In this document: positions 16,028 to 23,001 of the stretch, piece by piece
How positions within the stretch are numbered: the stretch's first letter is position 1
How the letters are laid out: each line of letters opens with the position of its first letter
Source of the DNA: DASRCB01 sp035653295
GTDB taxonomy: Bacteria; Acidobacteriota; Terriglobia; Bryobacterales; Bryobacteraceae
Reading direction: 5' to 3'
Assembly (NCBI GenBank): GCA_035653295.1
Contig: DASRCB010000334.1
Location: 1-23,001 of the forward strand
Length of the DNA stretch: 23,001 bases
Translations under genes and position numbers: made by a program
The notes under the pieces: model-generated
The model's input: the letters and a program-made list of their open reading frames with translations, nothing else
The model's database searches: none
Told to the model about the DNA's origin: nothing

Positions 16028-18256
16028 TCAGTTGCGTGACACCGCCGCGCCGCCGTACAGCCTTCTGTATATATCCGCGTTTCGGAAAATACTCTGCACG
16101 TACTCGCGCGTCTGGGTGATCGGAATGTTCTCCACGAACTCCGCCGATTCCTGATACTGCGCGCGATGCAGCCAGTCCACCGCCCGGCTCCGCCCCGCGT
16201 TGTACGAGGCCAGCGCAGCATCCCAGCGCCCGCCCACGCTGTCCAGCAGCGACTTCAGGTAATACGTCCCGATCTTCAAATTGATCTCGGGCTGGAACAA
16301 CATCCCCGGGGAGAAGTGTCCCACCCGCACTTTGCGGCTGAGCATGCGCGCGGTCGGTGGCAACACCTGCGACAAGCCATATGCATTCGCCGGCGACACC
16401 GCATGGGTATCAAACTCCGATTCCTGCCGCACCAGAGCCGCGAACATATACGGATCGAGTCCCTGCGCCCGCGCCGAACGCTGCAGCGCATCCCAGTACG
16501 GCAGCGGAAATGCCAGCCGCCACACCCGCTGCGTCCCCGGATCCATCGGCAGAAACAAATAGTCCGGCAGGTAATGCTTGATGTAGCGAATGCCCTGCGC
16601 GGGCGCCTGATCCTTCTCCGCAAGGTCCGCCATGGCCAGGCCAATCACCTCCGGCTGCCCTTCCGTGCTCGCCGCGAACTTCAGTTCGTTCTGCGCAAGG
16701 TCGTCCATACCCGCCGACGCCAGCAGATTTGCGCGCTCCAGCCTGATTCTTGCCGCGCTCTCCGGCTCCAGGTTCTTCGCCTTCACCACCGGCCGCAGGT
16801 TCAGCGCATGCACGAATTCCACCGCATAGGCCGGCGGTGCCGCGTGCCCTACAGACGCATCCTGCAGCCGCAGCCGCGCCACGGTCTCGTAATAGTGATT
16901 GGGAAAATCGCGCTCGATCGCCTCGTAGTAAACGCGCGCCGCGCCCGTATCCTGCTTCGCCTCCGCTGTACGCCCCAGGAAATATAACGCCGCGGGGGTC
17001 TTCTCCGACTCGGGCCAGCGCCGCGCGTGCTCCTCCAGCAACGCTTTGGCCCCGCCGCGGTCCTGCATATACTTCAACCACGTGTATTTCCAGTGGCAGT
17101 CCGGCGCCTGCTTGTCATCCGGGAACTGTTCGTAACACACCTGATACAGCGGTTCCGCGGCCCCCGTGTCGCCCGAGTAAACGTACCTGCCTGCCGCCGC
17201 TACCAGCGCCTGCACGCGCCACGTCGATTTCGGATACCAGCGTTCCAGCCGCTCCAGCCCATCCTGCAGGTAATCGAGCCGGTCGATCCGCGCCGACGCG
17301 AGGACAACGTAATACAGCCGCTCTGCATCCGCGGCGCCGCTCGTCAACTGCAGCGCCCGCAGCTGATCGCAGGCTTCTTTGAATCTGCGCTGCTCATACC
17401 GCAGCTCGCCCAGCCGCACCTGAGCAAGCTGCTGATCGTCGCCGCTCATTTGTGGCAGATAGGCTTCCAACTCGTGCTGCGCCCGCCCGTACTGGCCCGC
17501 GGCCGCCAGTTTCGCCTCGCGCGTGAGAATCAGCTGGGCCAGCAGCGGACCCGCGCCCCCCTTCCCGCGCAGCCGCTCCAGCGGCGCCTCACTTTGCGAA
17601 GCCTCCCAGGACAACGGAAACTCGAACCACACGTGATCGTAGTGCTCGATCGCCTCCGCCGAGCGCCCCATCGCGTCATAGCATTGCGCCAGAGCCAGCT
17701 CCGACTGTTGCCGGCTCAGTTCCTTCGAATGATCGTTGATGAGCTGCAGCGCGCGGTCCGATTGGCCGGCCTGCAGCCATGCGCGGACTGCAATCAGAGT
17801 GACCTTCGCCCGGAGGGGCGAAACCGGCGTGCGCTCCCAAACGAGCTTCGAATCTGCCTCGGCCTGCGCGACCTGCTTCAGTTCCCACTCCGCTTCCGCC
17901 CGAAATGAAGCGGCATAATCGGCAAGCTGCGGCAGCCGCTTCAGCGCCGCCGTGAGATGCTCCACCGCGGCCGCGTCCTGCTTCTGATCCACTTCCCCCG
18001 CGCCCAGCGCGAGCAGCGCAAGCGCTCCGGCCTGATCGGCGGGATGCGCCTGTGCAAACGCCAGCAGCGCGGCATGTGTCTTTGCCGAAGGCGCCTTGCG
18101 ATACGCCCCGGCAATATCGTCGAGCGTGCCGGCGCGAAGCGCCACGCACACCGCTACGGCGATCCAGAGCTTTTTGTGGGGCAGGCTCCCAGCCCGCCTC
18201 GTCCGCCAACCCCTACAGCAGCGGCCCAGGATACTCCCCACCCAGCGCCTCCGCAT
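16028..18256 (-). CDS. Soluble lytic murein transglycosylase, Slt70-like
   Basis: It cleaves the beta-1,4 bond between MurNAc and GlcNAc in peptidoglycan to give 1,6-anhydro ends, acting outside the inner membrane. The 742-residue form has a signal-like stretch (KKLWIAVAVCVALRA), a long helical/TPR-like superhelix (about 45-580, as in the Slt70 ring), and a C-terminal SLT domain with catalytic Glu612 in VRQESEFD, then AYGLSQVLPPTA, NLKIGTYYL and ALASYNAG. The end, QTREYVQSIFRNADIYRRLY, is the usual SLT tail. The start is unclear: the frame is open to ATG 18361, ATG 18256 gives only a 44-nt overlap with the upstream gene, and no ATG or GTG lies closer to the signal peptide. Repeat copy 3 lies just before the signal helix, so an older start may have been lost. 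It probably shares a transcript with its neighbours. Confidence 0.9.
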   Translation of the reverse strand: MRRRWVGSILGRCCRGWRTRRAGSLPHKKLWIAVAVCVALRAGTLDDIAGAYRKAPSAKTHAALLAFAQAHPADQAGALALLALGAGEVDQKQDAAAVEHLTAALKRLPQLADYAASFRAEAEWELKQVAQAEADSKLVWERTPVSPLRAKVTLIAVRAWLQAGQSDRALQLINDHSKELSRQQSELALAQCYDAMGRSAEAIEHYDHVWFEFPLSWEASQSEAPLERLRGKGGAGPLLAQLILTREAKLAAAGQYGRAQHELEAYLPQMSGDDQQLAQVRLGELRYEQRRFKEACDQLRALQLTSGAADAERLYYVVLASARIDRLDYLQDGLERLERWYPKSTWRVQALVAAAGRYVYSGDTGAAEPLYQVCYEQFPDDKQAPDCHWKYTWLKYMQDRGGAKALLEEHARRWPESEKTPAALYFLGRTAEAKQDTGAARVYYEAIERDFPNHYYETVARLRLQDASVGHAAPPAYAVEFVHALNLRPVVKAKNLEPESAARIRLERANLLASAGMDDLAQNELKFAASTEGQPEVIGLAMADLAEKDQAPAQGIRYIKHYLPDYLFLPMDPGTQRVWRLAFPLPYWDALQRSARAQGLDPYMFAALVRQESEFDTHAVSPANAYGLSQVLPPTARMLSRKVRVGHFSPGMLFQPEINLKIGTYYLKSLLDSVGGRWDAALASYNAGRSRAVDWLHRAQYQESAEFVENIPITQTREYVQSIFRNADIYRRLYGGAAVSRN
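18175..18209 (+). repeat. Dispersed double-hairpin repeat, copy 3 (collapsed form)
   Basis: It reads TGTGGGGCAGGCTCCCAGCC and passes straight into CGCCTCGTCCGCCAA. Compared with copy 2 it lacks the stretch between the two GGCTCYCAGCC direct repeats, as expected from slippage or recombination between them. It lies in the extreme 5' end of the transglycosylase frame, in a different reading frame from copy 2. Confidence 0.7.
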
Positions 18257-19163
18257 TTCCGGCTGCCAGGGTCCTGACCAACTCGGTATGCAAATAATCC
18301 CCCATCGGCTCACCACCCAAAAACTCCCGCCGATACTCTTCCCGAGCGGCATCGATCCCATCCCTCAGCCGCGCATACAAATCTCGCTCGCCGCGCCCCT
18401 GCGTCACAGCCTCACCGTGCTCCAGCAGCACGCGCGAAGCAGCCACACGCGCAAACCGCTGCGCCCGCAATTCCAGCTCGCTCGGCTTCCGCTCAGCAGG
18501 CGCCGCGGGCGCCGCCGCGATACTCACCAGCTCCGCCGTTGGCCGCATCGTATCCAGCGCCAGCCCGGCGATGGCCGTCACCAGTTCCAGCGCCTCGATC
18601 TCGATATGCTCCTCGGAATCGGCATAAACTACCGCCGCCACTCGCTCCCGTGCATTCACGGGAAACAGCCAGCACCGCTGATCGGCGCCCTCACCGGTCA
18701 TCCCCGCCACGGCCATTGACAATTCGCCGGCAGTCCGCAGCGCGACTACGGTATCCCGCCCCTGTGCCACCTGCGCGAACGCCGGCGCCTCGGCAATCTT
18801 CACATCGGCAAAATCGGGCGTCAGAATCATACCCCGCACCGCCTGCAGATGCAGCATCTCGCCGTTCAGCGTGAACAATGCCGCCCGATCGCACAGCGGC
18901 GCGGTCGCATCCAGCAGCGCCGAGCTCCACCTCGACTCGTCCTCGAACTGCCGCAACCGCCGCAGCGCCTGCGTGAGCTGCCCCGAAAACTGCCGCCGCA
19001 CCTTGCCCGAGCCCTGCTCTCGAGCCGTCCGCGCCCGTTCCTCGAGCGCCGCCTCGAACCGGCCCTGCAGCGCATCGAAGACCGCGCCAACCTCACCGCG
19101 CGCCTGGCGCATCATCTCTTCAATAGTGTCTGCTGTGGAAAGGAACGGCTGAACGTCCGCCAT
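18213..19163 (-). CDS. Hypothetical protein with coiled coil and GAF-like domain
   Basis: I do not recognise a named family. The 316 residues divide into three parts. Residues 12-75 are a charged helical, probably coiled-coil region (EEMMRQARGEVGAVFDAL, RRLRQFEDESRW). Residues 78-206 look like a GAF-type sensor fold (SSALLDATAPLCDRAALFTL, ERVAAVVYADSE, ALELVTAIAGLALDTM). An Ala/Pro linker leads to a helical C-terminus (228-310) rich in Arg and Glu (ASRVLLEHGEAVTQGRGERD, LRDGIDAAREEYRREF). There is no signal peptide or membrane segment, so it should be cytoplasmic. No output domain such as kinase, cyclase or DNA-binding domain is seen. It is first in a same-strand series with the transglycosylase and the propeller/phosphoesterase; the next start probably overlaps its end. 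A role in sensing or scaffolding is inference. Confidence 0.75.
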   Translation of the reverse strand: MADVQPFLSTADTIEEMMRQARGEVGAVFDALQGRFEAALEERARTAREQGSGKVRRQFSGQLTQALRRLRQFEDESRWSSALLDATAPLCDRAALFTLNGEMLHLQAVRGMILTPDFADVKIAEAPAFAQVAQGRDTVVALRTAGELSMAVAGMTGEGADQRCWLFPVNARERVAAVVYADSEEHIEIEALELVTAIAGLALDTMRPTAELVSIAAAPAAPAERKPSELELRAQRFARVAASRVLLEHGEAVTQGRGERDLYARLRDGIDAAREEYRREFLGGEPMGDYLHTELVRTLAAGNAEALGGEYPGPLL

Positions 19164-19286
19164 GAGGGAGAGCTGACCTCATTGTAAACTGCGTCCCTTC
19201 CCACGCGCCGGTGTTGCCCGAGGGCGTCCTATGGCCCTCCCAGCGCTAAACAAACAAATCCGGCCCGAGATGTTCGATCACAGCCT

Positions 19287-19315
19287 TTGAGAAATCTCTT
19301 TCCCGTTGATAATAA
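19287..19315 (+). promoter_or_regulatory. Candidate sigma-70 promoter of the STGP-type gene
   Basis: TTGAGA (19287-19292) and TAATAA (19310-19315) are 17 nt apart; GATAAT (19308-19313) is the alternative -10 at 15 nt. This AT-rich patch stands out from the GC-rich surroundings, about 75 bp before ATG 19389. GAGAAATCTC, a small inverted repeat, overlaps the -35. Confidence 0.4.
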
Positions 19316-19388
19316 AGGCCAGCACCATCTCTCGCCGCCACAAACCCTTGCACCTGCCCGATACGATCAAACCAGGAGATAGAAACTT

Positions 19389-20039
19389 ATGTCCACACCG
19401 GCACAGATCGTCGCCAACCAGAAAAATGCGCAGGCCAGCACCGGCCCACGCACCGCCGAAGGCAAAGCCGCCTCATCGCAAAACGCCATGAAGCACGGCG
19501 GCACAGCCAGCCGTGTCCTTCTCGCTTTCGAAAATCCGGCCGAGTTCGACCGCGTGGCCGACGAATTCGTCGCTCGACTGAAACCCGTCACCGACCTCGA
19601 GCACTTCCTCGTCGATGACATGGTCGTCGCTCACTGGCGTATGACCCGCATGCAGAAGATCATCCGCTCTCACACCGATCGTGCCGCCTACGAGCACCCC
19701 TCGAAAAACCCCATGGCCGCCATGGCCGACGTCATGCTCTCCCCCGAGGTCGCCAAACTGCAGCGCTACGAAAACACTTTCCGCCGCGCGTACGAAAGCG
19801 CCTGGGCCAAACTGAAGGAACTGCAGAAGCAACACGCCGCCGAACAAAACGAACCCAAATCCGCTCAGCCGCTCCGTCCCATCGCCCAAAACGAACCCAA
19901 AGTGCGCGCTGACGGCGCAGACCACCCGTGGCGCAACTCCCCACGACAGGAGGATGCGGACGTCTGCGTAGCTGACAAGCCGCCCTGTCTGGTAGCAGGC
20001 GCTGTCGAAGCCTTAGCGACCAGGCCCGCCTTAAGGTGA
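19389..20039 (+). CDS. Conserved hypothetical protein, STGPRTAEGK type
   Basis: The 216-residue protein opens with QIVANQKNAQASTGPRTAEG, then KAASSQNAMKHG. This signature I recall from many short, often multi-copy hypothetical proteins of Acidobacteria (Solibacter-like) and some other soil bacteria; its function is unknown. The middle (residues 48-140) is helical and charged (LKPVTDLEHFLVDDMVVAHW, RMTRMQKIIRSH). A low-complexity tail contains QNEPK twice, 14 residues apart, encoded by two exact 15-base copies at 19845-19859 and 19887-19901. The last 40 residues are Pro/Ala-rich and look poorly constrained. AGGAG lies ten bases before ATG 19389. No signal peptide or membrane segment is visible. 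It is a single gene, divergent from the GAF-like gene and convergent with the next. The Ser/Thr/Gly-rich N-terminus with basic residues could bind nucleic acid, but that is a guess. Confidence 0.75.
   Translation: MSTPAQIVANQKNAQASTGPRTAEGKAASSQNAMKHGGTASRVLLAFENPAEFDRVADEFVARLKPVTDLEHFLVDDMVVAHWRMTRMQKIIRSHTDRAAYEHPSKNPMAAMADVMLSPEVAKLQRYENTFRRAYESAWAKLKELQKQHAAEQNEPKSAQPLRPIAQNEPKVRADGADHPWRNSPRQEDADVCVADKPPCLVAGAVEALATRPALR
19845..19901 (+). repeat. Two exact 15-bp direct repeats coding QNEPK
   Basis: CAAAACGAACCCAAA occurs at 19845-19859 and 19887-19901, with a 42-nt period that keeps the reading frame. It adds a 14-residue unit to the tail of the STGP-type protein. Confidence 0.8.
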
Positions 20040-20138
20040 GTGAGCAAATCGGCGGGCCGTAACGTTTCTACCTGCTCTATGGAACAACCTGCATGGGGAG
20101 GACATACTGAGCGCTCTGGCTTAGCCTCCGGACGGCAG

Positions 20139-21854
20139 CTATGGATGCACGGCCAGGGTCACGCCAGCCTGGCTTGTCACACCGCCAATCGTCACGCTGA
20201 CCGGCACGGCATTGCCGGTCGTGGCGCCGGCGGGGACCTTCACATGGATCTCCAGCAACCCAAGAATGCAGCCCGGAATCGGACCGGCATAGAGGAGATC
20301 GGTGGGCTTTGCGTTCACGCCGCCGATGGTGACCACCGGTAGCGGGTTCAACTGCGGGTACGCGCCGGAAGCCGGCGGCGTCATCGGCACGATCAGGCCG
20401 GTCTCGACGGGGTAAGGCAGACTTGCATAGTTACCCTCGCCAGTGGCGTAGAGCACGACCGGTTGCCCAATCTTTGCGGGATTGGTGGAGGAGTTAATGG
20501 AAGATGCATTTGCGCCGTCATCGTCCAACGCCACGGCCTGGCCGAGGCCTGAACCGTCAGCGCTGAAGATGCCCGGAGCAGCGGAAGCGATCGTCACGGT
20601 AGTCTGTGCGGGCGCAGCCCCGGCGAACGCTATGCTCAATACCTTGCCGGCGCCGAAACTCACGTTGTAAGGAACCTGCACGTTGACCTGGGTGGTGCTG
20701 GCGTATATCAGCGGCGCAGGGTGGCCATCGATGATGACGTTTACTCCGGCGACGCTGGTATCGGCGAAGCCATCGCCGTTTGCGTCGGTCATCTGTACGG
20801 CTGTCGCGGGTCCCAGGTTTTGTCCGAAAATGCTCACGATTTCGCCTGGGCTGACCGGTCCCAGAGCATAGCTCGCGGAATTCGTCACGGCGCCAATGGC
20901 GGGTCCATTTCCCACCACCAGTCCGAACGGCGCAGACGCGCCCCCCGGCGGAGGATTCGTTGCCGTGAGGCTGAGGGTGTTCGGCGCCGACAGCATCGCC
21001 TGCGGGATGGTCGCCAGAATCACGTCGTAATTCGCGAGCGTCACCTTGAGAGGCTTCGGTGAACCGGCAGCGGTAATTGTCGTTCCGCTGTAGAAATTCG
21101 TTCCGCGAATGGTCACAACGGTGTCCGGCGATCCGACCGGAATCGAGGGTGGCCAAACACTGGTGATGGACGGCAGCCCCGGATTCACGGTGAGGCTGAC
21201 GGTCACGGTTTGGGAGCGCGCGATCGCGCCCACGGCCGTAAGGATCGTGATCTTCGCAATATATGGAGCGCTCTGCGGGAACAGGCCCGTCGGATCTGCC
21301 GTTACCCCGATGCTGACGGCCTCTCCGGGCAGGACCGCGCCTGCGCTCGGCGAAACAGTCAGCCAGGGTTCGCCCGAGGTCAGGCTCCAGGTCACGGCCT
21401 GCGGTCCGGCCGCGAGCGCGAAACTGCCCCTCAGAGTGCCGGGCGAGATCAGTGGAATCCCGGTAGGCTGGATGGTCACACCGCCCGCAGGCAGTGAAAC
21501 GACCAGGGTGACCGCAACCGTGTATGCTCCACCTGCGGCGTTGATGGTCACCGCGGAAGTCCACGTGCCGGGAGTCAGCGACCCGGGGTTCACCCGAACC
21601 GTCAGCGAGGCGGGCAAACGCCCCTGTTCCGGGGCCACGCTGAGCCAGGGCGCCCCAACCGGCGTGCCGGCTGTAAAGACCGTGCCCGCGGCCGAGCTGG
21701 TGACGGACAGCGTCTGTGTGCCTGGAAGCGTACTGCCCATCTGCCAGCTGAATTTGAGAGCAGCCGGCGAAACCGTAACTGTAGTTGCGGCGGACGCGTT
21801 CAGGAAGCCGGCGGTCAGCAGCACGGCGGCGGAAAATGCAGCAGAGTGCTTCAC
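20139..21854 (-). CDS. Secreted BACON/IPT-domain protein with TIGR03437 C-terminal domain
   Basis: The 571-residue protein has a signal peptide (residues 1-22, AAVLLTAGFLNASA). Two BACON-like beta domains follow: 24-120 with APWLSVAPEQGRLPASLTV, and about 128-224 with EPWLTVSPSAGAVLPGEAV. An IPT/TIG immunoglobulin-like fold occupies 227-314 (PSITSVWPPSIPVGSPDT). The C-terminal 319-569 matches the pattern of the Solibacter C-terminal domain TIGR03437: NSASYALGPVSPGEIVSIFG, GHPAPLIYASTTQVNVQVPY, APGIFSADGSGLGQAVA, and LEIHVKVPAGATTGNAVPVS. These domains usually mediate extracellular binding, to carbohydrate or other surfaces, in Bryobacterales; no enzyme domain is present. An EF-hand/dockerin-like loop DANGDGFAD (357-365) lies inside the TIGR03437 domain. 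It is transcribed behind glutamate racemase with a 37-nt gap, but a functional link is unlikely. This domain is the best single taxonomic marker in the window. Confidence 0.92.
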   Translation of the reverse strand: MKHSAAFSAAVLLTAGFLNASAATTVTVSPAALKFSWQMGSTLPGTQTLSVTSSAAGTVFTAGTPVGAPWLSVAPEQGRLPASLTVRVNPGSLTPGTWTSAVTINAAGGAYTVAVTLVVSLPAGGVTIQPTGIPLISPGTLRGSFALAAGPQAVTWSLTSGEPWLTVSPSAGAVLPGEAVSIGVTADPTGLFPQSAPYIAKITILTAVGAIARSQTVTVSLTVNPGLPSITSVWPPSIPVGSPDTVVTIRGTNFYSGTTITAAGSPKPLKVTLANYDVILATIPQAMLSAPNTLSLTATNPPPGGASAPFGLVVGNGPAIGAVTNSASYALGPVSPGEIVSIFGQNLGPATAVQMTDANGDGFADTSVAGVNVIIDGHPAPLIYASTTQVNVQVPYNVSFGAGKVLSIAFAGAAPAQTTVTIASAAPGIFSADGSGLGQAVALDDDGANASSINSSTNPAKIGQPVVLYATGEGNYASLPYPVETGLIVPMTPPASGAYPQLNPLPVVTIGGVNAKPTDLLYAGPIPGCILGLLEIHVKVPAGATTGNAVPVSVTIGGVTSQAGVTLAVHP

Positions 21855-21891
21855 TACCGCCGCTTATCGGCGACCGCCGCCGCAATATGAG

Positions 21892-22713
21892 CTAGGAAAC
21901 TGCTTCGGCGGCGGAAGCCAACCTGGTCACGTCTAGGGGCACGATCTCGCCCTCGGTGCCACCGATGACTGCGGCGGTGTGACGGTAGGCCAGCGGATCG
22001 CCGGTGACGTAGTGCAGTACATGGCCGGCGTGCCCGTTCTCTCGCAGCGTGCCCCGCGCGTGCAGGGCGCCTCGCACCAGCTCCGCCGTAACCACATCGC
22101 TGCCCACGAGTGTGACCGAAGGACCGAGCACGCGTCCGATGACGCCGCGCAGCATGGGGTAGTGCGTGCAGCCCAGAATCAGGGTGTCGATGCGCGGGTG
22201 ATCGGCCAGATAATGGCGCGCGAGCACCTCGGCCTCGTCCGATTCGGCCAGTCCTTCTTCCACCAGGTGCACGAACATGGGGCACGCCCGCGCCCAGACG
22301 GTGAGTCCCTCGCGCTCGAGGCGCTGTTGATAGGCGCCGCTGGCGATGGTTCCCCGCGTGCCGATGACGCCCACGCGGCGGCTCGCGCTGGCCCGCCGCG
22401 CCGCTTCTACGCCGGGTTCGATAACACCCCACAGTGGGACCGGCGATTCCTCGGCCAGCTCTGGGAGAGCGGCTGACGACGCCGTATTGCAAGCCACGAC
22501 AATGGCCTGCACGCCTTCCTGCAGCAGGAAGACGGTGATCTGCCGCGCGAATTCGGCCACCATCTCGCGCGGCTTGCGCCCGTAAGGTACGCGCGCGGTG
22601 TCGGCGAAGTAGATGAAATCCTGATGCGGAAGCTGCGCGCGCAGGGCTTTCAGTACCGTAAGGCCGCCCACCCCGGAGTCGAATACCCCGATGGGCCGGT
22701 CGAGAGAGAGCAT
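21892..22713 (-). CDS. murI: Glutamate racemase
   Basis: It converts L-glutamate to D-glutamate for peptidoglycan precursor synthesis, in the cytoplasm and without cofactor. The 273 residues match the family length. IGVFDSGVGGLTVL (8-21) contains Asp12-Ser13, FADTARVPYG (36-45) is the second signature, and the two catalytic cysteines are Cys75 in VVACNTASS and Cys182 in GCTHYP, with His184 beside the latter. All catalytic residues are intact. ATG 22713 is divergent from the gluconate dehydrogenase subunit 3-like gene across 88 bp. There is no strong ribosome site. The BACON/TIGR03437 gene follows on the same strand. Confidence 0.96.
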   Translation of the reverse strand: MLSLDRPIGVFDSGVGGLTVLKALRAQLPHQDFIYFADTARVPYGRKPREMVAEFARQITVFLLQEGVQAIVVACNTASSAALPELAEESPVPLWGVIEPGVEAARRASASRRVGVIGTRGTIASGAYQQRLEREGLTVWARACPMFVHLVEEGLAESDEAEVLARHYLADHPRIDTLILGCTHYPMLRGVIGRVLGPSVTLVGSDVVTAELVRGALHARGTLRENGHAGHVLHYVTGDPLAYRHTAAVIGGTEGEIVPLDVTRLASAAEAVS

Positions 22714-22801
22714 TGCTTACAGGTTACAGCCGAGTGGCGTACGCACGTGCTTAAATGTACGTCATGCAAGTGCAAACCGGCTCGAACAGGAGCTCATGAG
22801 A
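22714..22801. promoter_or_regulatory. Divergent promoter region between murI and the subunit 3-like gene
   Basis: The region contains the palindrome GCACGTGC at 22743-22750 and GTACG twice, 18 bp apart (22739 and 22757), with a TTAAAT between them that could serve as a -10. AGGAG at 22788-22792 is the ribosome site of the rightward gene. No well-spaced -35/-10 pair is clear. Confidence 0.3.
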
Positions 22802-23001
22802 ATGGCCAATCAGGGCGCCGATCGCCGCACCGTGCTGGAGATGCTGGCCAAAGCCGCGGTAGCCAGCCAGTTCCCGGGATTCAGCCGCTGGGTATCGGCC
22901 CAGCACCATGAGCATGCCGGCGACGCCGCGCCTCCCGCCCGAGCCGCGGCCTACGAGCCTTCATACTTCTCGGCCGCCGAATATCACACCATCGACGTGC
23001 T
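22802..23001 (+). CDS. Gluconate 2-dehydrogenase subunit 3 family protein, 5' part
   Basis: Only the first 66 residues are inside the window, and the frame is open to the edge. The sequence begins with DRRTVLEMLAKAAVASQFPGF, a twin-arginine-like leader that in this family is often poorly hydrophobic. A His/Ala-rich segment follows, then YEPSYFSAAEYHTIDVL, the conserved opening of the Gluconate_2-dh3 domain. By family this is the small subunit that helps export and assemble a GMC-type flavin dehydrogenase, normally encoded next door, so a GMC oxidoreductase gene is expected to the right. ATG 22802 lies nine bases after AGGAG; ATG 22796 is in frame but only three bases from it. The end cannot be judged. 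Confidence 0.8.
   Translation, partial: MANQGADRRTVLEMLAKAAVASQFPGFSRWVSAQHHEHAGDAAPPARAAAYEPSYFSAAEYHTIDV

Noticed and set aside
17027..17908. A 293-codon plus-strand frame
   Set aside because: It is antisense to the helical part of the transglycosylase and has Arg/Leu/Gln composition typical of a shadow.
20557..21885. A 442-codon minus-strand frame overlapping the TIGR03437 gene
   Set aside because: It is a shifted frame of the real gene. The product is Arg-rich with no domains, while the other frame has a signal peptide and four domains.
1..23001. CRISPR arrays, tRNA or rRNA genes, insertion sequences, prophage or toxin-antitoxin genes
   Set aside because: I looked for regular repeats with spacers, cloverleaf-like stretches, transposase or integrase motifs and small paired genes in the gaps; none could be supported. 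All intergenic gaps are under 300 bp.

Overview
The window is high-GC, gene-dense bacterial DNA that reads as an acidobacterium of the Solibacter/Bryobacter group (Bryobacterales). Four things point there. One secreted protein ends in the C-terminal domain catalogued as TIGR03437 (the Solibacter uncharacterised C-terminal domain). A PadR regulator is coupled to an 880-residue MacB/FtsX-like permease of the acidobacterial orphan-permease type. There is a YVTN-propeller/phosphoesterase fusion. There is also a small STGPRTAEGK protein of a type I recall as common in these genomes. The taxon is an inference from family content. No rRNA, tRNA, CRISPR array, insertion sequence or phage gene was seen.

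Layout. 1-3017 (+): the 3' part of a GMC oxidoreductase, a nine-heme cytochrome c coupled to it by an ATGA overlap, and a small exported protein; together they look like an envelope dehydrogenase with its electron acceptor. 3059-4875 (-): an ECF sigma factor followed by a Tat-exported ferritin-like protein. 4984-6534 (+): a 14-TM drug-efflux-type MFS transporter, divergent from the sigma factor. 6570-10127 (-): a compact operon of CPBP membrane protease, membrane histidine kinase and NtrC-type sigma-54 activator. 10172-13182 (-): PadR regulator and orphan permease with an ATGA overlap. 13394-19163 (-): a GAF-like protein of unknown role, a Slt70-type lytic transglycosylase and the propeller/phosphoesterase protein. 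19389-20039 (+): the STGP-type hypothetical protein behind a plausible promoter. 20139-22713 (-): a BACON/IPT/TIGR03437 protein and glutamate racemase. 22802-end (+): the start of a gluconate 2-dehydrogenase subunit 3-like gene.

How it fits together. Envelope and redox functions dominate: the GMC/multiheme pair on the left and the subunit-3-like gene on the right belong to the same broad class of membrane-linked flavin dehydrogenases, although they are separate loci 20 kb apart. Murein turnover appears as a transglycosylase and MurI. Regulation is local: PadR with its permease, ECF with the ferritin-like gene, and kinase with NtrC regulator.

The least ordinary signal is a dispersed double-hairpin repeat present three times in the same orientation (13343, 15938, 18175). 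Two copies bracket the propeller/phosphoesterase gene, and two sit exactly where a gene start and signal peptide should be, so the repeat appears to encode part of the N-termini. The third copy looks like a slippage-collapsed form of the second. I found no clear unprecedented multi-gene system; the best candidates are the repeat family and the GMC/nonaheme module.
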